Source of the DNA: AEGEAN-183 sp964342745
GTDB taxonomy: Bacteria > Pseudomonadota > Gammaproteobacteria > Magnimaribacterales > Magnimaribacteraceae
DNA length: 49,368 nt
Assembly (NCBI GenBank): GCA_964342745.1
Contig: CAYFFW010000009.1
Location: 1 to 49,368 of the forward strand
Direction of reading: 5' to 3'
Each line of letters begins with the position of its first letter. The stretch's first letter is position 1. Of the stretch, positions 1-8,272 are shown piece by piece. Made by a program: the position numbers and the translations under genes. The notes beneath the pieces are model-generated. The model worked only from the letters and a program-made list of their open reading frames with translations, searched no databases and was not told the origin of the DNA.

Positions 1-71
1 CAATTGACTACTTCCGTTCACTGCTACATTTAGAGTGAATGAACGAACTAACATATTAACAAAAATAAAGA

Positions 72-332
72 TTGAGTGAAAATAGGGTGACTAAATATAA
101 TTACCCAATGGTCCTTATAGACAAAAGATTGCTTGTTGACGAATGTCTAGAAATCATTCACCAAATACACAAAGCAGCACCACCAGAAAGAATAAAAGAA
201 CAAGATATTGAATACATTCAGAAGCTAAATACGTATGTTCAACTTATGAAAAAGGATTTAAGTGAGTTAGATAAAATATATAAGCAACTTGGTACTGAAC
301 TAGAAAACATAAAAAAGTCTGGATCAATTTGA
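72..332 (+). CDS. Small hypothetical protein, coiled-coil C-terminus
   Basis: I do not recognise this 86-residue protein. It has no signal peptide or membrane segment. The second half (about residues 45-84) is rich in Lys, Glu, Leu and Ile with heptad-like spacing, so a short coiled coil is plausible. The start used is TTG at 72; in-frame alternatives are GTG at 87, which follows AATAGG too closely to be a clear site, and ATG at 108. The stop overlaps the end of the convergent rnhB gene by 9 bp. It could be a small regulatory or structural protein; nothing in the sequence decides. It is probably a real gene, because the frame is fully open and packs exactly against rnhB. Confidence 0.55.
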   Translation: MSENRVTKYNYPMVLIDKRLLVDECLEIIHQIHKAAPPERIKEQDIEYIQKLNTYVQLMKKDLSELDKIYKQLGTELENIKKSGSI

Positions 333-917
333 TTTAAGCATTATCTTATTTACTGGGGAAAAGGTAAGTCTATGTTCGTGACAGGGTCCAAATTTTTTAA
401 GAGATAATATGTGTTTCTTTGTTCCATAACCCTTATGATCTTTAAATCCATACTGAGGATACTTCTTATCTAGATTTATCATATAACGATCTCTCTCTTC
501 TTTAGCTAAGATTGAAGCTGCCATAATATTTTCTTCTTTTGAATCTCCACCGACAATTGTTTCAAGAGGTGTTTTTACTTCTATTCGATTTGAACCATCT
601 ATTAGTATTTTAGAAGGCCTAACTTCCAGACCTTCAACAGCTAGCTTCATCGCTTTTAATGTTGCTCGCAGAATATTTAAAACATCTATCTCCTCTTTAC
701 TTACAAAAGATACTTTCCACGAAAGGGCTTTATCTTTTATTTCCTTCTCTAATTCACACCTTTTTTTAGGACTCAGAGCCTTTGAATCCTTTAATCCTAG
801 TATCTTGTTTGTGGGGTCTAATATAACAGCAGCAGCCACAACTGGTCCTGCTAAAGGACCTCTTCCTGCCTCATCAACACCAGCTATTAAATCAATAGAG
901 TTTTGTTTTTTTCTCAT
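324..917 (-). CDS. rnhB: Ribonuclease HII
   Basis: Cytoplasmic endonuclease that cuts the RNA strand of RNA-DNA hybrids and removes single ribonucleotides misincorporated in DNA. The 197-residue product opens with the family signature GVDEAGRGPLAGPVV (residues 13-27). The four acidic catalytic residues fall at D15, E16, D107 and D125, within one position of the E. coli enzyme as I recall it. The frame stays open upstream to 992, but that extension would add a hydrophobic stretch foreign to the family and run into the divergent gene at 937, so ATG 917 is chosen. The gene overlaps the 86-residue neighbour tail to tail by 9 bp. It is not beside lpxB or dnaE, its usual companions in Gammaproteobacteria. 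Confidence 0.95.
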   Translation of the reverse strand: MRKKQNSIDLIAGVDEAGRGPLAGPVVAAAVILDPTNKILGLKDSKALSPKKRCELEKEIKDKALSWKVSFVSKEEIDVLNILRATLKAMKLAVEGLEVRPSKILIDGSNRIEVKTPLETIVGGDSKEENIMAASILAKEERDRYMINLDKKYPQYGFKDHKGYGTKKHILSLKKFGPCHEHRLTFSPVNKIMLKSN

Positions 918-936
918 GAGTTGAAATCGGATTATA

Positions 937-1362
937 ATGAAGAAAATTAAGATGAAGATAATAAAAATAGCTTTAATCAGTTTAGCAGTCATTTACATAG
1001 GCCTAGTAGTTTTATTCGAATCTTGGTTAGGTTATTCTCAACCTAAGAATCAAGATAGTCTCGTCATTACTACGTTTAAGAATGAAGTAGCTAAAGATAG
1101 GGTTCTTTCTCCAGTTGTAAATAATGGAAAGCTTTACGTATCAGCTAATCATTGGCCAAGGGCTTGGTATAGACAGGCTTTGTCTAACCCGAACGTTGAA
1201 GTGATTTACGATGGGAAAAGGGAATCTTATTTAGCCATTCCGATTGAGGGTGATGAACACGATAGGCTTATGGACGAGCATGCACATCCATTGTTTTTTA
1301 GGATTCTAACTGGTTTCCCACCAAGATATTTTATTCGTCTTGATTTAAAAGTTTCCGATTAG
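937..1362 (+). CDS. Membrane-anchored split-barrel protein, nitroreductase/quinone reductase (DUF385-like) fold
   Basis: 141 residues: a basic start, one membrane segment (about 8-27), then a small domain. Residues 41-90 follow the deazaflavin/F420-type nitroreductase pattern: a hydrophobic strand with ITT, then NNGKLYVSANHWP, then WYRQALSNPNVEV, close to the family's 'P.W..NL..NP.V.V'. Proteins of this fold bind flavin or deazaflavin cofactors, but the residues here do not say which, and a non-catalytic role is possible. The start lies only 19 bp from the rnhB start on the other strand, so the promoters must overlap. A second in-frame ATG at 952 is an alternative start. A protein of similar build follows at 1409. 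Confidence 0.6.
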   Translation: MKKIKMKIIKIALISLAVIYIGLVVLFESWLGYSQPKNQDSLVITTFKNEVAKDRVLSPVVNNGKLYVSANHWPRAWYRQALSNPNVEVIYDGKRESYLAIPIEGDEHDRLMDEHAHPLFFRILTGFPPRYFIRLDLKVSD

Positions 1363-1408
1363 TACCTTATCCCTTTAATTAGTTTCAGTTTTATGACAGT
1401 ATTTAGTT

Positions 1409-1957
1409 ATGAAAAGATTTGTTCAATTTTTAGCTAAAATTGTAGGTGGCTCTTTAGTCTTAATAATTTTAGTAGTAATTTCAATTTTTACAGTAGCAAG
1501 ATTTAGTGACGGCCCTATAGGTTCTTGGCCTATAGAGATGGTTACTGCAGGACCTTTTAAGTCGGGTGACCTTTATGACATTGAAGAGGAACCTGATTGG
1601 AATTTCTTAAAAGAATATCCTATTGTGCAATTTCAACTCATAAATCCTCCTCGCTCTAGAACAACTTTCATTATGGAAACTGGAGGAAGAATCTTTATAC
1701 CTTCAGGCTACATGAATAGCACTATCGGCAAAATCTGGAAGCACTGGCCAATGGAAGCAGAAGAAGATGGTAGAGCTCTTTTGAGAGTGGATGAAAAAAT
1801 TTATGAAAGGACCATGGTAAGGATAGAAGAAGGAGATATTTTAAAAGATGTCCTGTCTGAGCTTAGTCGAAAATATGCAGGAGGGTTTCCTGTTTCACAA
1901 GAAAATATTGATTCAGGAGATTTGTGGATTTTTGAGCTTGAACCCAGGGATAAATAA
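1409..1957 (+). CDS. Membrane-anchored protein of unknown function, possible divergent split barrel
   Basis: 182 residues with an N-terminal membrane segment (about 10-31) and a soluble domain probably facing the periplasm. I do not recognise a named family. Residues 87-140 (a strand with FIMETGGRIFIPSG, a helix with IGKIWKHWP, then ALLRVDEKIYERTMVRI) have the same order of elements as the gene just upstream: strand, 'G-(R/K)-(I/L)-(F/Y)-(I/V)-x-S', helix with W, then a strand and a cofactor-side loop. This suggests a diverged paralogue, but the similarity is weak by eye. Same strand, 46 bp downstream of the previous gene, so probably co-transcribed. Confidence 0.5.
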   Translation: MKRFVQFLAKIVGGSLVLIILVVISIFTVARFSDGPIGSWPIEMVTAGPFKSGDLYDIEEEPDWNFLKEYPIVQFQLINPPRSRTTFIMETGGRIFIPSGYMNSTIGKIWKHWPMEAEEDGRALLRVDEKIYERTMVRIEEGDILKDVLSELSRKYAGGFPVSQENIDSGDLWIFELEPRDK

Positions 1958-1962
1958 AGCTT

Positions 1963-2877
1963 TTAAATAAATATATTCTTTAAAGTAACTTCAAGACTGG
2001 TCAGTTTTATGCCTAATTCATGACTGCTGGCAGTAGGGTCGATATTATCATCGTGATCTAATACTTCTAGCATATCTTTGGTCACAGGTGGGTTAGAAGA
2101 AACAAACTCAAGTAACTTTGCTATGGCATAACCTAGAGTAATAGGAAGAGAAATGACTCTTACTCTAACACCTATTATTTTAGCAACTTCATGAATGAGC
2201 TTTTCTCTGGTTAATGCAGTAGGACCTGCAAGAGCTCTAATACCATCTGTAGATTCAGGCCTTAAAAGAGATCTTTTTATATCTTTTTTAATGACTTCAA
2301 TAATGTCGTTTGCATAAATAGGCTGTTCTAAACTCGCTTTTCTAAAGGTAAGGGCTATTTTAGAAAGGGCATTTTTTTTTAAAGCAAGACTGGCATAATC
2401 ATCTTTACCAAGGACCATGGGGACTTGCAGTATCAAGCAAGGAATTTCAGAATCTAAAAAGGCTTTCTCTGCTAATCCTCTAGAAGCAAAACACCTATTA
2501 TTAGAGGTTTCATTTGAACCCAGTATGCTAATGTAACAACTCTTCTCTATGCCTGTATCTTTAATTGCTTCAAGCACAGCTTCAGTTGTTTTCCCATGAA
2601 CAAAATCAAATTTATTTTGTTGATTCTCTTTAATTGTCCCCACTAGATGTACAAAGTATCTGCATGGTTTAGCTAGTTTTTTTAAAGAAGGCAAATCAAG
2701 ATAATTACAGTTAACTACTTCAGTATTTTGTATATTATTTTGGTTAACAAAGCTCATAAGGTCATCTTTAGCCTTCTCCGATCTGACTACGGCACAAACT
2801 TGATAATCAGTATTCGAGAGTAAGAAATTCTTACCTAAATTACCATTAGCACCAGTAACTAAAATTTTGTATTTCAT
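1963..2877 (-). CDS. NAD(P)-binding protein, NmrA/extended-SDR type
   Basis: A Rossmann-fold protein of 304 residues. The dinucleotide-binding loop TGANGNLGKNF begins at residue 8, followed by a basic VVRSEKAK that could accept NADP phosphate. There is no clear YxxxK catalytic pair, so it may be an NmrA- or NDUFA9-like binding or atypical reductase protein rather than a classical dehydrogenase. The frame also has a GTG at 2889, but ATG 2877 has AGGTGA 8 bp upstream and gives the canonical beta-strand start MKYKILVTG, so it is preferred. The RBS lies inside the end of the upstream phosphatidyltransferase gene, which suggests translational coupling and an operon with the two genes above it. Confidence 0.75.
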   Translation of the reverse strand: MKYKILVTGANGNLGKNFLLSNTDYQVCAVVRSEKAKDDLMSFVNQNNIQNTEVVNCNYLDLPSLKKLAKPCRYFVHLVGTIKENQQNKFDFVHGKTTEAVLEAIKDTGIEKSCYISILGSNETSNNRCFASRGLAEKAFLDSEIPCLILQVPMVLGKDDYASLALKKNALSKIALTFRKASLEQPIYANDIIEVIKKDIKRSLLRPESTDGIRALAGPTALTREKLIHEVAKIIGVRVRVISLPITLGYAIAKLLEFVSSNPPVTKDMLEVLDHDDNIDPTASSHELGIKLTSLEVTLKNIFI

Positions 2878-2881
2878 GCCG

Positions 2882-3406
2882 CTAATCACCTAATAAAGTC
2901 CATAATCTTTCAGACATAGAAATTAAAGTTGAAATAACTAAAATCCACGAGCAAATAATTAAAAATTGACCCAATTGAACAAAGCTGATGGAACTAGAAA
3001 ACACACAAAGGCTTGTTAAGACATAATAAGCAATTCCATTTGATCGCCCCAAAAAACTTGTTCTTAAATTATGACCAGCTAGTGCTTTCGAGTCTAAAAC
3101 GTATTGAAGAAAAGAGGCTAAGACTAATATTGGAAGTATTAAAGGTATGTCATGCGTTATGTTTAAAATAAATAATAAAACTGCCACTAAAATAGCATCG
3201 CAAGAATGATCTAAAAGTCCACCTAGTGAAGATTCTTGGCTATTCCTTCTAGCGATGGGTCCGTCAATCAAATCGCTTATTATTGCTAAAATTAGTAAGC
3301 AACCAGCAAACAACCAGAGGTTAGAAAGCATAGTCCATGCAATAACTGGAGTAATTAGTAATCTAAATAAACTTAAAGAGTTTGCTAGGGTAAGAACTGA
3401 TTTCAC
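2882..3406 (-). CDS. CDP-alcohol phosphatidyltransferase family protein
   Basis: Integral inner-membrane enzyme of 174 residues with about five hydrophobic segments. It transfers a phosphatidyl group from CDP-diacylglycerol to an alcohol, with release of CMP. The complete family signature is present: D45, D48-G49, A52-R53, G62, D66 and D70, with correct spacing, so it should be catalytic and metal-dependent. The alcohol acceptor (glycerol-3-phosphate, inositol phosphate, serine or other) cannot be told from the sequence. It is co-directional with a flippase-like membrane protein 0 bp upstream and an NAD-binding protein downstream, so a role in a phospholipid modification route is likely. It need not be the housekeeping pgsA. 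Confidence 0.85.
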   Translation of the reverse strand: MKSVLTLANSLSLFRLLITPVIAWTMLSNLWLFAGCLLILAIISDLIDGPIARRNSQESSLGGLLDHSCDAILVAVLLFILNITHDIPLILPILVLASFLQYVLDSKALAGHNLRTSFLGRSNGIAYYVLTSLCVFSSSISFVQLGQFLIICSWILVISTLISMSERLWTLLGD

Positions 3407-4372
3407 TTATTTTGATTGTTCACCAAATAGTTCTTTATTAGCTCTGGGTAAAAACATCAAACCTATAACTGCATTGAATAAAATAAAGAAGTTATGTTGC
3501 AGGAAGCCAAAAGCAGCCATTTGACCTTCATTCTCAGGAAAGAGGATCACCCAGGAAGTTATTGCAGCTGCCCGCATCGGGGTAGGAACCGTTGCGGCAA
3601 AAAATATTACTGGTAGAAGAGGTAATAAAGTCATTGAAGAGACTTCAACCCCAAAGAAACCAAGTGCAGCAGAATAAACAAATACAGCTGCTATCAGTAA
3701 AGGAGATCTGAGTAGGAAGAAAGCTCCATAATGTTTGAGTTTAGCCAATCTAAAAGCATGGAAAATTTCTAAGTTTCTAATTCTGTTTTCTTGGAACAAT
3801 GGTCCTCGAAAAAAGAATACCCATAAAGCAAAGAAGATAGCTCCACCTATAGCAATGTACTGAATAAGTCCAAAAACCTCAGGTAAATCCTGTCCTCCCA
3901 AAGTAAAACCTATAGTAGCCCAAACTAATAAATAGAATATTTCACAAAACATTATAAATAGCATTAGTGAAGCAACTTCCCAGCCTGGCACTTGATCGCG
4001 TTTATTTAAGTAATAAGCCATAGCACCTTTCCCAATTTGCTCATTAAACATCGAGATGATGTAGGCACTTGCACGAATGGGTAGGATGTTTGTGTACTTG
4101 ATATCTTTGATAAACCAATTCAGTGCTCTGGTTATAATTAAAGTATCTATAGAGAAATATAGTAAACAGTATCCGGTCATCATTAAGAGCCAAGGAATCC
4201 AGTTAACAGCTGCGAAAACAACTAACATGTATTCAAATAATGACAAGCCTTCTCTCAAAGCAGCGCCATTCAATCTTGTATATATGTAGTAAAAACATGC
4301 AATCGTAATACCTAGCAGTATTATCTTTCCAAGGTTATTGGATTTTTTAGGATTGTTTTCAGGTGTGCTCAA
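3407..4372 (-). CDS. Multi-pass membrane protein, LPG-synthase-TM/flippase-like
   Basis: 321 residues with about eight hydrophobic segments. The arrangement resembles the lysylphosphatidylglycerol synthase transmembrane domain family (AglD/MprF N-terminal type), where a loop like 'I-R-A-x-A-Y-x-x-x-x-x-N-E-Q-x-G-K-G' sits between membrane helices before a conserved 'R-x-x-x-P-G-W-E'. Such proteins move or modify lipids. The assignment is from pattern only and is moderate. The start used is TTG at 4372, directly after the divergent promoter region; no upstream ATG exists in frame. The stop is immediately followed by the start of the CDP-alcohol phosphatidyltransferase, so the two are surely co-transcribed. 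Confidence 0.55.
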   Translation of the reverse strand: MSTPENNPKKSNNLGKIILLGITIACFYYIYTRLNGAALREGLSLFEYMLVVFAAVNWIPWLLMMTGYCLLYFSIDTLIITRALNWFIKDIKYTNILPIRASAYIISMFNEQIGKGAMAYYLNKRDQVPGWEVASLMLFIMFCEIFYLLVWATIGFTLGGQDLPEVFGLIQYIAIGGAIFFALWVFFFRGPLFQENRIRNLEIFHAFRLAKLKHYGAFFLLRSPLLIAAVFVYSAALGFFGVEVSSMTLLPLLPVIFFAATVPTPMRAAAITSWVILFPENEGQMAAFGFLQHNFFILFNAVIGLMFLPRANKELFGEQSK

Positions 4373-4438
4373 TTTTTGCTCTAATAAAGAGGGTTTAAAC
4401 CTTCCCAGATTTAATAGTTTAAGTTACATTAGAAGATC

Positions 4439-4882
4439 ATGCTAAATTGGTCAACAGTTCTTCCTCAGCCTAATAATAACTATTCAGGCTCTAAGATTTC
4501 TCTTTATTACCTGATGTTATTAGCTTGTATCTTTACTTTTCGTGGCTGTGTTCATTATTTTGCTCCGGATGGAGGTAATGGAATTATTGCAGGTATACCT
4601 TTAGAAACTTATCCAGAAGGAGCTGAGCAAACTATTAATACGTTCGCTGGTATTTTTGGAAAGTATCATTTGATAGAGGCAGTATTAGCTTGGCTGATTA
4701 TTTTTAGATGGAGGGCTTTGATCCCAATTTTTTTTCTATATCTTGGAATAACTGAGATTCTGGGACTTATTTTAATAAACTGGAAACCATTACCCGTTAC
4801 ACCGCCAGGGGAAATAGGAGCTTATCTGTTATTTCCTCTTACTTTGATTGCTTTTCTTTTATCTATCAAACAACCCAAATGA
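4439..4882 (+). CDS. Small four-helix membrane protein, unknown function
   Basis: 147 residues with four predicted membrane segments (about 20-35, 72-90, 92-112 and 125-143). I do not recognise the family. The region after helix 1 contains HYFAPDGGNGIIAGIPL, a Gly-rich loop that could be a ligand loop or simply a turn. The stop codon overlaps the start of the PhyH dioxygenase gene in an ATGA arrangement, so the two are translationally coupled. Coupling to an oxygenase suggests a role as a membrane partner or transporter component for the same substrate, but this is only an inference from position. Confidence 0.7.
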   Translation: MLNWSTVLPQPNNNYSGSKISLYYLMLLACIFTFRGCVHYFAPDGGNGIIAGIPLETYPEGAEQTINTFAGIFGKYHLIEAVLAWLIIFRWRALIPIFFLYLGITEILGLILINWKPLPVTPPGEIGAYLLFPLTLIAFLLSIKQPK

Positions 4883-5832
4883 TTCTTAACCAAGAACAAT
4901 TTTCTTTTTTTAAAGTAAATGGTTACTTAATAATCCCAAAGATTCTTGATCCAGCTCTTTGCAAAAAAGCTCGTGATTTACTTTGGTCTTCTTTACCAAA
5001 AGATACAAATATTAAAAGAGACGACCTTTCAACTCATGTAGGTCCCTTTACAGAAAAAGATATAGAAGAAGATGTGACCAATCTTCGTCAAGGATATAAG
5101 TGGCAGCTCAGATCAATAGGTACTGATCAGTTGATGATTGACCTAGTTTATTCAGAAGTTTTACAACAAATTGCTGAAGAGCTTCTAGGTAAAGATACTT
5201 TAGTTAAACCAAAAATAGGGGGGAAAACTATGGGTCAGCATGGAGCAGCTTGGCCAGGTGGTCCAGTTGATCCAGCATTAGACAATGAAGGAGCTAGGGG
5301 CATTTACGCAACGCTACCTTATGGAAATAAGGAGAAAGAACCCGATTTTTGTCACAGTGATGGGCATCCCTTTAATTTAAGTTTAGTTGGGTTAATTGAC
5401 GAGGTACTTCCTAAAGGAGGTGCCTTCAAAGTTTGGCCAGGTTCTCATAAAAGACTCTATCCAACTTTTCAAATGCAATATGACCAACCAAGAATAGCTT
5501 ATTACGAGCACTTACCATCTTATAAGGGCATTATTCAATCTGAGGCTTATGAGGAAGAAATAAAAAAAGTGATGCAAGACACTAAACCAGTTGATTGCTA
5601 TGGCTCGGAAGGTGACGTTGTTTTCTGGCACCATAGATTGGCTCACATGGCTGGTCACAATTATTCCAATAAAATGAGGCTGGCGGTTTTAGGGGACTTT
5701 ATAAAAAAAGACTTAGATGAGAATAGGGCTAAACCGCCTCAAGAAAATATGTGGCAAGATTGGTCTCTACATTTAAATGAAGCTACAGAAACTTATTCGG
5801 ATGAAATGGCTAGATTGCAAAGGCTAATTTAA
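4879..5832 (+). CDS. PhyH-family Fe(II)/2-oxoglutarate dioxygenase
   Basis: 317 residues of the phytanoyl-CoA dioxygenase superfamily. These enzymes hydroxylate an unactivated carbon using O2 and 2-oxoglutarate. The N-terminus has the usual helix-strand entry (FFKVNGYLIIPKILDP). The iron facial triad is visible as H159-x-D161 in CHSDGHPF, and the distal His is most likely H256 in FWHHRLAHMAGHN, with R267 placed to bind 2-oxoglutarate. The segment GGAFKVWPGSH (180-190) is the typical cupin turn. The substrate is unknown; the family also includes phosphonate, ectoine and halogenase members. It starts 4 bp inside the preceding membrane-protein gene and is 2 bp from a second, non-identical PhyH gene. 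Confidence 0.88.
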   Translation: MILNQEQFSFFKVNGYLIIPKILDPALCKKARDLLWSSLPKDTNIKRDDLSTHVGPFTEKDIEEDVTNLRQGYKWQLRSIGTDQLMIDLVYSEVLQQIAEELLGKDTLVKPKIGGKTMGQHGAAWPGGPVDPALDNEGARGIYATLPYGNKEKEPDFCHSDGHPFNLSLVGLIDEVLPKGGAFKVWPGSHKRLYPTFQMQYDQPRIAYYEHLPSYKGIIQSEAYEEEIKKVMQDTKPVDCYGSEGDVVFWHHRLAHMAGHNYSNKMRLAVLGDFIKKDLDENRAKPPQENMWQDWSLHLNEATETYSDEMARLQRLI

Positions 5833-5834
5833 TA

Positions 5835-7031
5835 ATGAAAGCACCAATTGAATTTACCAAGGAATTTATTGATGAGAATTCTCCTCATGATGAACAGATT
5901 TATAGTAATTTCTTAAAATCAGGAGAACCCTTTCGATCTATTTTTGAGAATAATCCTTGGTTAATTCCACCCGATATTAAAAAGCCACTTGAGTGGGGGA
6001 CAGGTATGTATTGGGACACTACTGTGGCAAGGAAACATGAATATTGGAAAGAATTTGATTTACCTAAACCCACCAAAGACATTAAACAAATGAGAAGAGA
6101 CATCAAAGAGTGGGGCTTTTGTTTAATTGAAGATGCAATGTCTAAACAGCAGTGTGATCGTTTTCTTAATCGCTTACTTGATCAAGCGGCTGGTGAGAAA
6201 TTAGCTGGTGTTGATCAGCCAACTCCATCTGGTCAGTACATAAATACTCTAATTAACAAAGGAGAAGTCTTCGCTCAATGCATAGAGCAAGATCCCGAAG
6301 CTGTTCAAGCTGGCCCTGTTATTGAGCAGATAATGGATGAGACATTAGGTAAAGGTTGGATATGTCATAGCTTTCTTTCAAATGGCTCTGATCCTGGAGG
6401 GTATCCTCAGGGTTTGCATATTGATCAAGGCCCTTTGCTTCCTTGGGTTACTGAAGAAGCACCAGCTCTTTTTAATACTATGTACATCCCTCAAGATATT
6501 AATGAAGAAAATGGAGGTACACTTGTTATTCCAGGCAGTCATAAGATTCTTATTAAAGCAGGTAGCGGAGGCAAGGTTGGCAAGTTACCGCCAACTATAA
6601 ATCTAGAAGCTAAGGCCGGAACAATTATGCTTTTTGATGGAAGGATGTTACACGGAACAGGAGTAAATAGAACAGATAAACAAAGATTTGTAGCCACGAT
6701 GAGCAATGTAAAAGCTTGGACTAGAACCCAAGAAAACTGGGTTATCTCAGTAGCACCTGATGTGTTAGAAAAGGCAAGCCCTAAGTTACTACATAGAATT
6801 GGTTTACAGGCTTTAACTTATGGATCAACCATTGAAGGATTTGGTTTAGGAGCTCCAGGAAGAATTGGAGATCAGTGGGGCAGTATCAAACAATTTAGAA
6901 CAGCTTATGACAGAGGTGAATACGAAAGAGTAAGGGAGTTATCAGGTAATTCACCGAAAAAGGAATTAAACAAAAAATATACTGTTAGAGAAGCAATTAA
7001 AAGGGCTCGAGAGTCAATTAAAACTAAATAA
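5835..7031 (+). CDS. PhyH-family Fe(II)/2-oxoglutarate dioxygenase, second type
   Basis: A 398-residue dioxygenase, longer than its neighbour and not a recent duplicate. It carries an extra N-terminal region of about 80 residues (with several Trp and Pro, ending in PKPTKD) before the PhyH fold. The iron triad is H195-x-D197 (QGLHIDQGP) and H273 (GRMLHGTGVN), and R284 should hold 2-oxoglutarate. GGTLVIPGSHK (228-237) is the conserved turn. A C-terminal helical extension of roughly 90 residues follows the barrel. Probably hydroxylates a bulky substrate; identity unknown. The start codon is 2 bp after the upstream stop. It ends 2 bp from the convergent CoA-transferase gene. Confidence 0.88.
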   Translation: MKAPIEFTKEFIDENSPHDEQIYSNFLKSGEPFRSIFENNPWLIPPDIKKPLEWGTGMYWDTTVARKHEYWKEFDLPKPTKDIKQMRRDIKEWGFCLIEDAMSKQQCDRFLNRLLDQAAGEKLAGVDQPTPSGQYINTLINKGEVFAQCIEQDPEAVQAGPVIEQIMDETLGKGWICHSFLSNGSDPGGYPQGLHIDQGPLLPWVTEEAPALFNTMYIPQDINEENGGTLVIPGSHKILIKAGSGGKVGKLPPTINLEAKAGTIMLFDGRMLHGTGVNRTDKQRFVATMSNVKAWTRTQENWVISVAPDVLEKASPKLLHRIGLQALTYGSTIEGFGLGAPGRIGDQWGSIKQFRTAYDRGEYERVRELSGNSPKKELNKKYTVREAIKRARESIKTK

Positions 7032-7033
7032 AA

Positions 7034-8272
7034 TTATTTTAAAGAAGGCATTCTTGGTTTTGTTCCGATGATGCCTTTCTCTCTAAGTCTATCTATGTCT
7101 GTTTGAGTCAGTTGCAAAATTCCTGAAAGAATTTCTTCATTATGTTGTCCTAGGGTAGGAGAAGGAGTTTTGACTGGAAACCTCTCACCGTTAACTATAA
7201 AAGGAGCTGAAGGATTCGGTTGATTACCAACCACAGCCCTGTCCAGCCACTGCCAAAAGCCCCTGGAACTAAGGTGAGGATCATTAAGCAGAGAAGGCAT
7301 GTTATGGGTGGCTGCAGCGGGAATCTTTGCTTCTTGTAGAAGATACATCAGTTTTTGTGCTTCCAGGGTTGTTGTCCATTCAGCAACAGCTTTATCCAGT
7401 TCATTTAATCGAGAAAGTCTATCTTGTAAATCACCGAATTGGTTAAAAGTTTTTCCACCTAATTTTTTAAGATTTAACCACTGCTCTTCATTAAAGATTT
7501 GGATAACTATCCATTTATCATCCCCCTTACAAGGGTACACTCCATAAGGGGAAAAAAATTCAGATTTATTTCCATTTCTTGCTGGTTCTTTAGCTTTGGC
7601 TGTAAATTCTGTAATTCCATGTGAAGCTAAAGGAAAGAGTGATTCCACTTGAGATAAATCTACAAATTGTCCTTTACCTGTCTTTGCTTGATACCTTAAA
7701 GCGATCAAAAGGGCAGACACTCCATTCAAGCCAGCAACAGCATCTCCATAAGCTATGTGGTGCATCATGGGCGGATCTGTAGAATCACCGCTTACGTGAG
7801 GTAACCCAGATGATTGTTCCACAGTAGAACCATAGGCTCTAAACATCTTCCAAGGACCTGTTGAGCCAAATGCATGCATTGATAATAAGATGATGTCTTT
7901 TTTTTCTTTTTTGAATACTTCATATCCAAGATTTAGTTTTGGTAAAACACTCCCAGAAAAATTCTCCATCACAGCATTAGCTGTTTTTACTAACTTAAGA
8001 AGCAGTTCTCTTCCTTCTGGGTTAGATAAATCTAAAGTGATATTTCGATTATTTCGATTTACAGAATTAAAGGCAGGAGATTTTTCAGCTCCGTCTTCAT
8101 CGATCCATTCTTGCGTTGCTTCCCAACTCCTCCACCAGTCAAAATTCTCGCAACTTTCTACTTTTATAACATCGGCACCTAAATCAGCTAAATTTCTTGC
8201 TGCCAAAGGGCCGGCCCAACCCATACTCAAGTCAATGATGCGTATACCTTCCAAGGGGAGGTTATGCTTCAT
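7034..8272 (-). CDS. CaiB/BaiF family (class III) CoA-transferase, catalytic-type subunit
   Basis: 412 residues. Class III enzymes move CoA between carboxylic acids through an aspartyl-anhydride intermediate. The N-terminal Rossmann-like start (LPLEGIRIIDLSMGWAGPLAARNLADLGADVIKVE) is typical. The likely catalytic Asp is D177, in AYGDAVAGLNGVSALLIAL, where family members have their invariant Asp. The frame could begin at 8296, but ATG 8272 has AAGGAG 7 bp upstream and gives the expected N-terminus. It overlaps the end of the upstream paralogue by 11 bp, so the two are translated together. Length and motifs fit a formyl-CoA, carnitine or succinyl-CoA type transferase; the true acid substrate is unknown. 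Confidence 0.88.
   Translation of the reverse strand: MKHNLPLEGIRIIDLSMGWAGPLAARNLADLGADVIKVESCENFDWWRSWEATQEWIDEDGAEKSPAFNSVNRNNRNITLDLSNPEGRELLLKLVKTANAVMENFSGSVLPKLNLGYEVFKKEKKDIILLSMHAFGSTGPWKMFRAYGSTVEQSSGLPHVSGDSTDPPMMHHIAYGDAVAGLNGVSALLIALRYQAKTGKGQFVDLSQVESLFPLASHGITEFTAKAKEPARNGNKSEFFSPYGVYPCKGDDKWIVIQIFNEEQWLNLKKLGGKTFNQFGDLQDRLSRLNELDKAVAEWTTTLEAQKLMYLLQEAKIPAAATHNMPSLLNDPHLSSRGFWQWLDRAVVGNQPNPSAPFIVNGERFPVKTPSPTLGQHNEEILSGILQLTQTDIDRLREKGIIGTKPRMPSLK

Noticed and set aside
4..31. Promoter-like TTGACT and TACATT near the left end
   Set aside because: The spacer is only 15 bp and the window edge hides the context.
918..992. Longer rnhB with a hydrophobic N-terminus
   Set aside because: The extension is foreign to RNase HII and is antisense to the start of the gene at 937.
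4879..7031. PhyH genes as a recent tandem duplication
   Set aside because: The proteins differ in length, N-terminal region and most residues outside the iron site.
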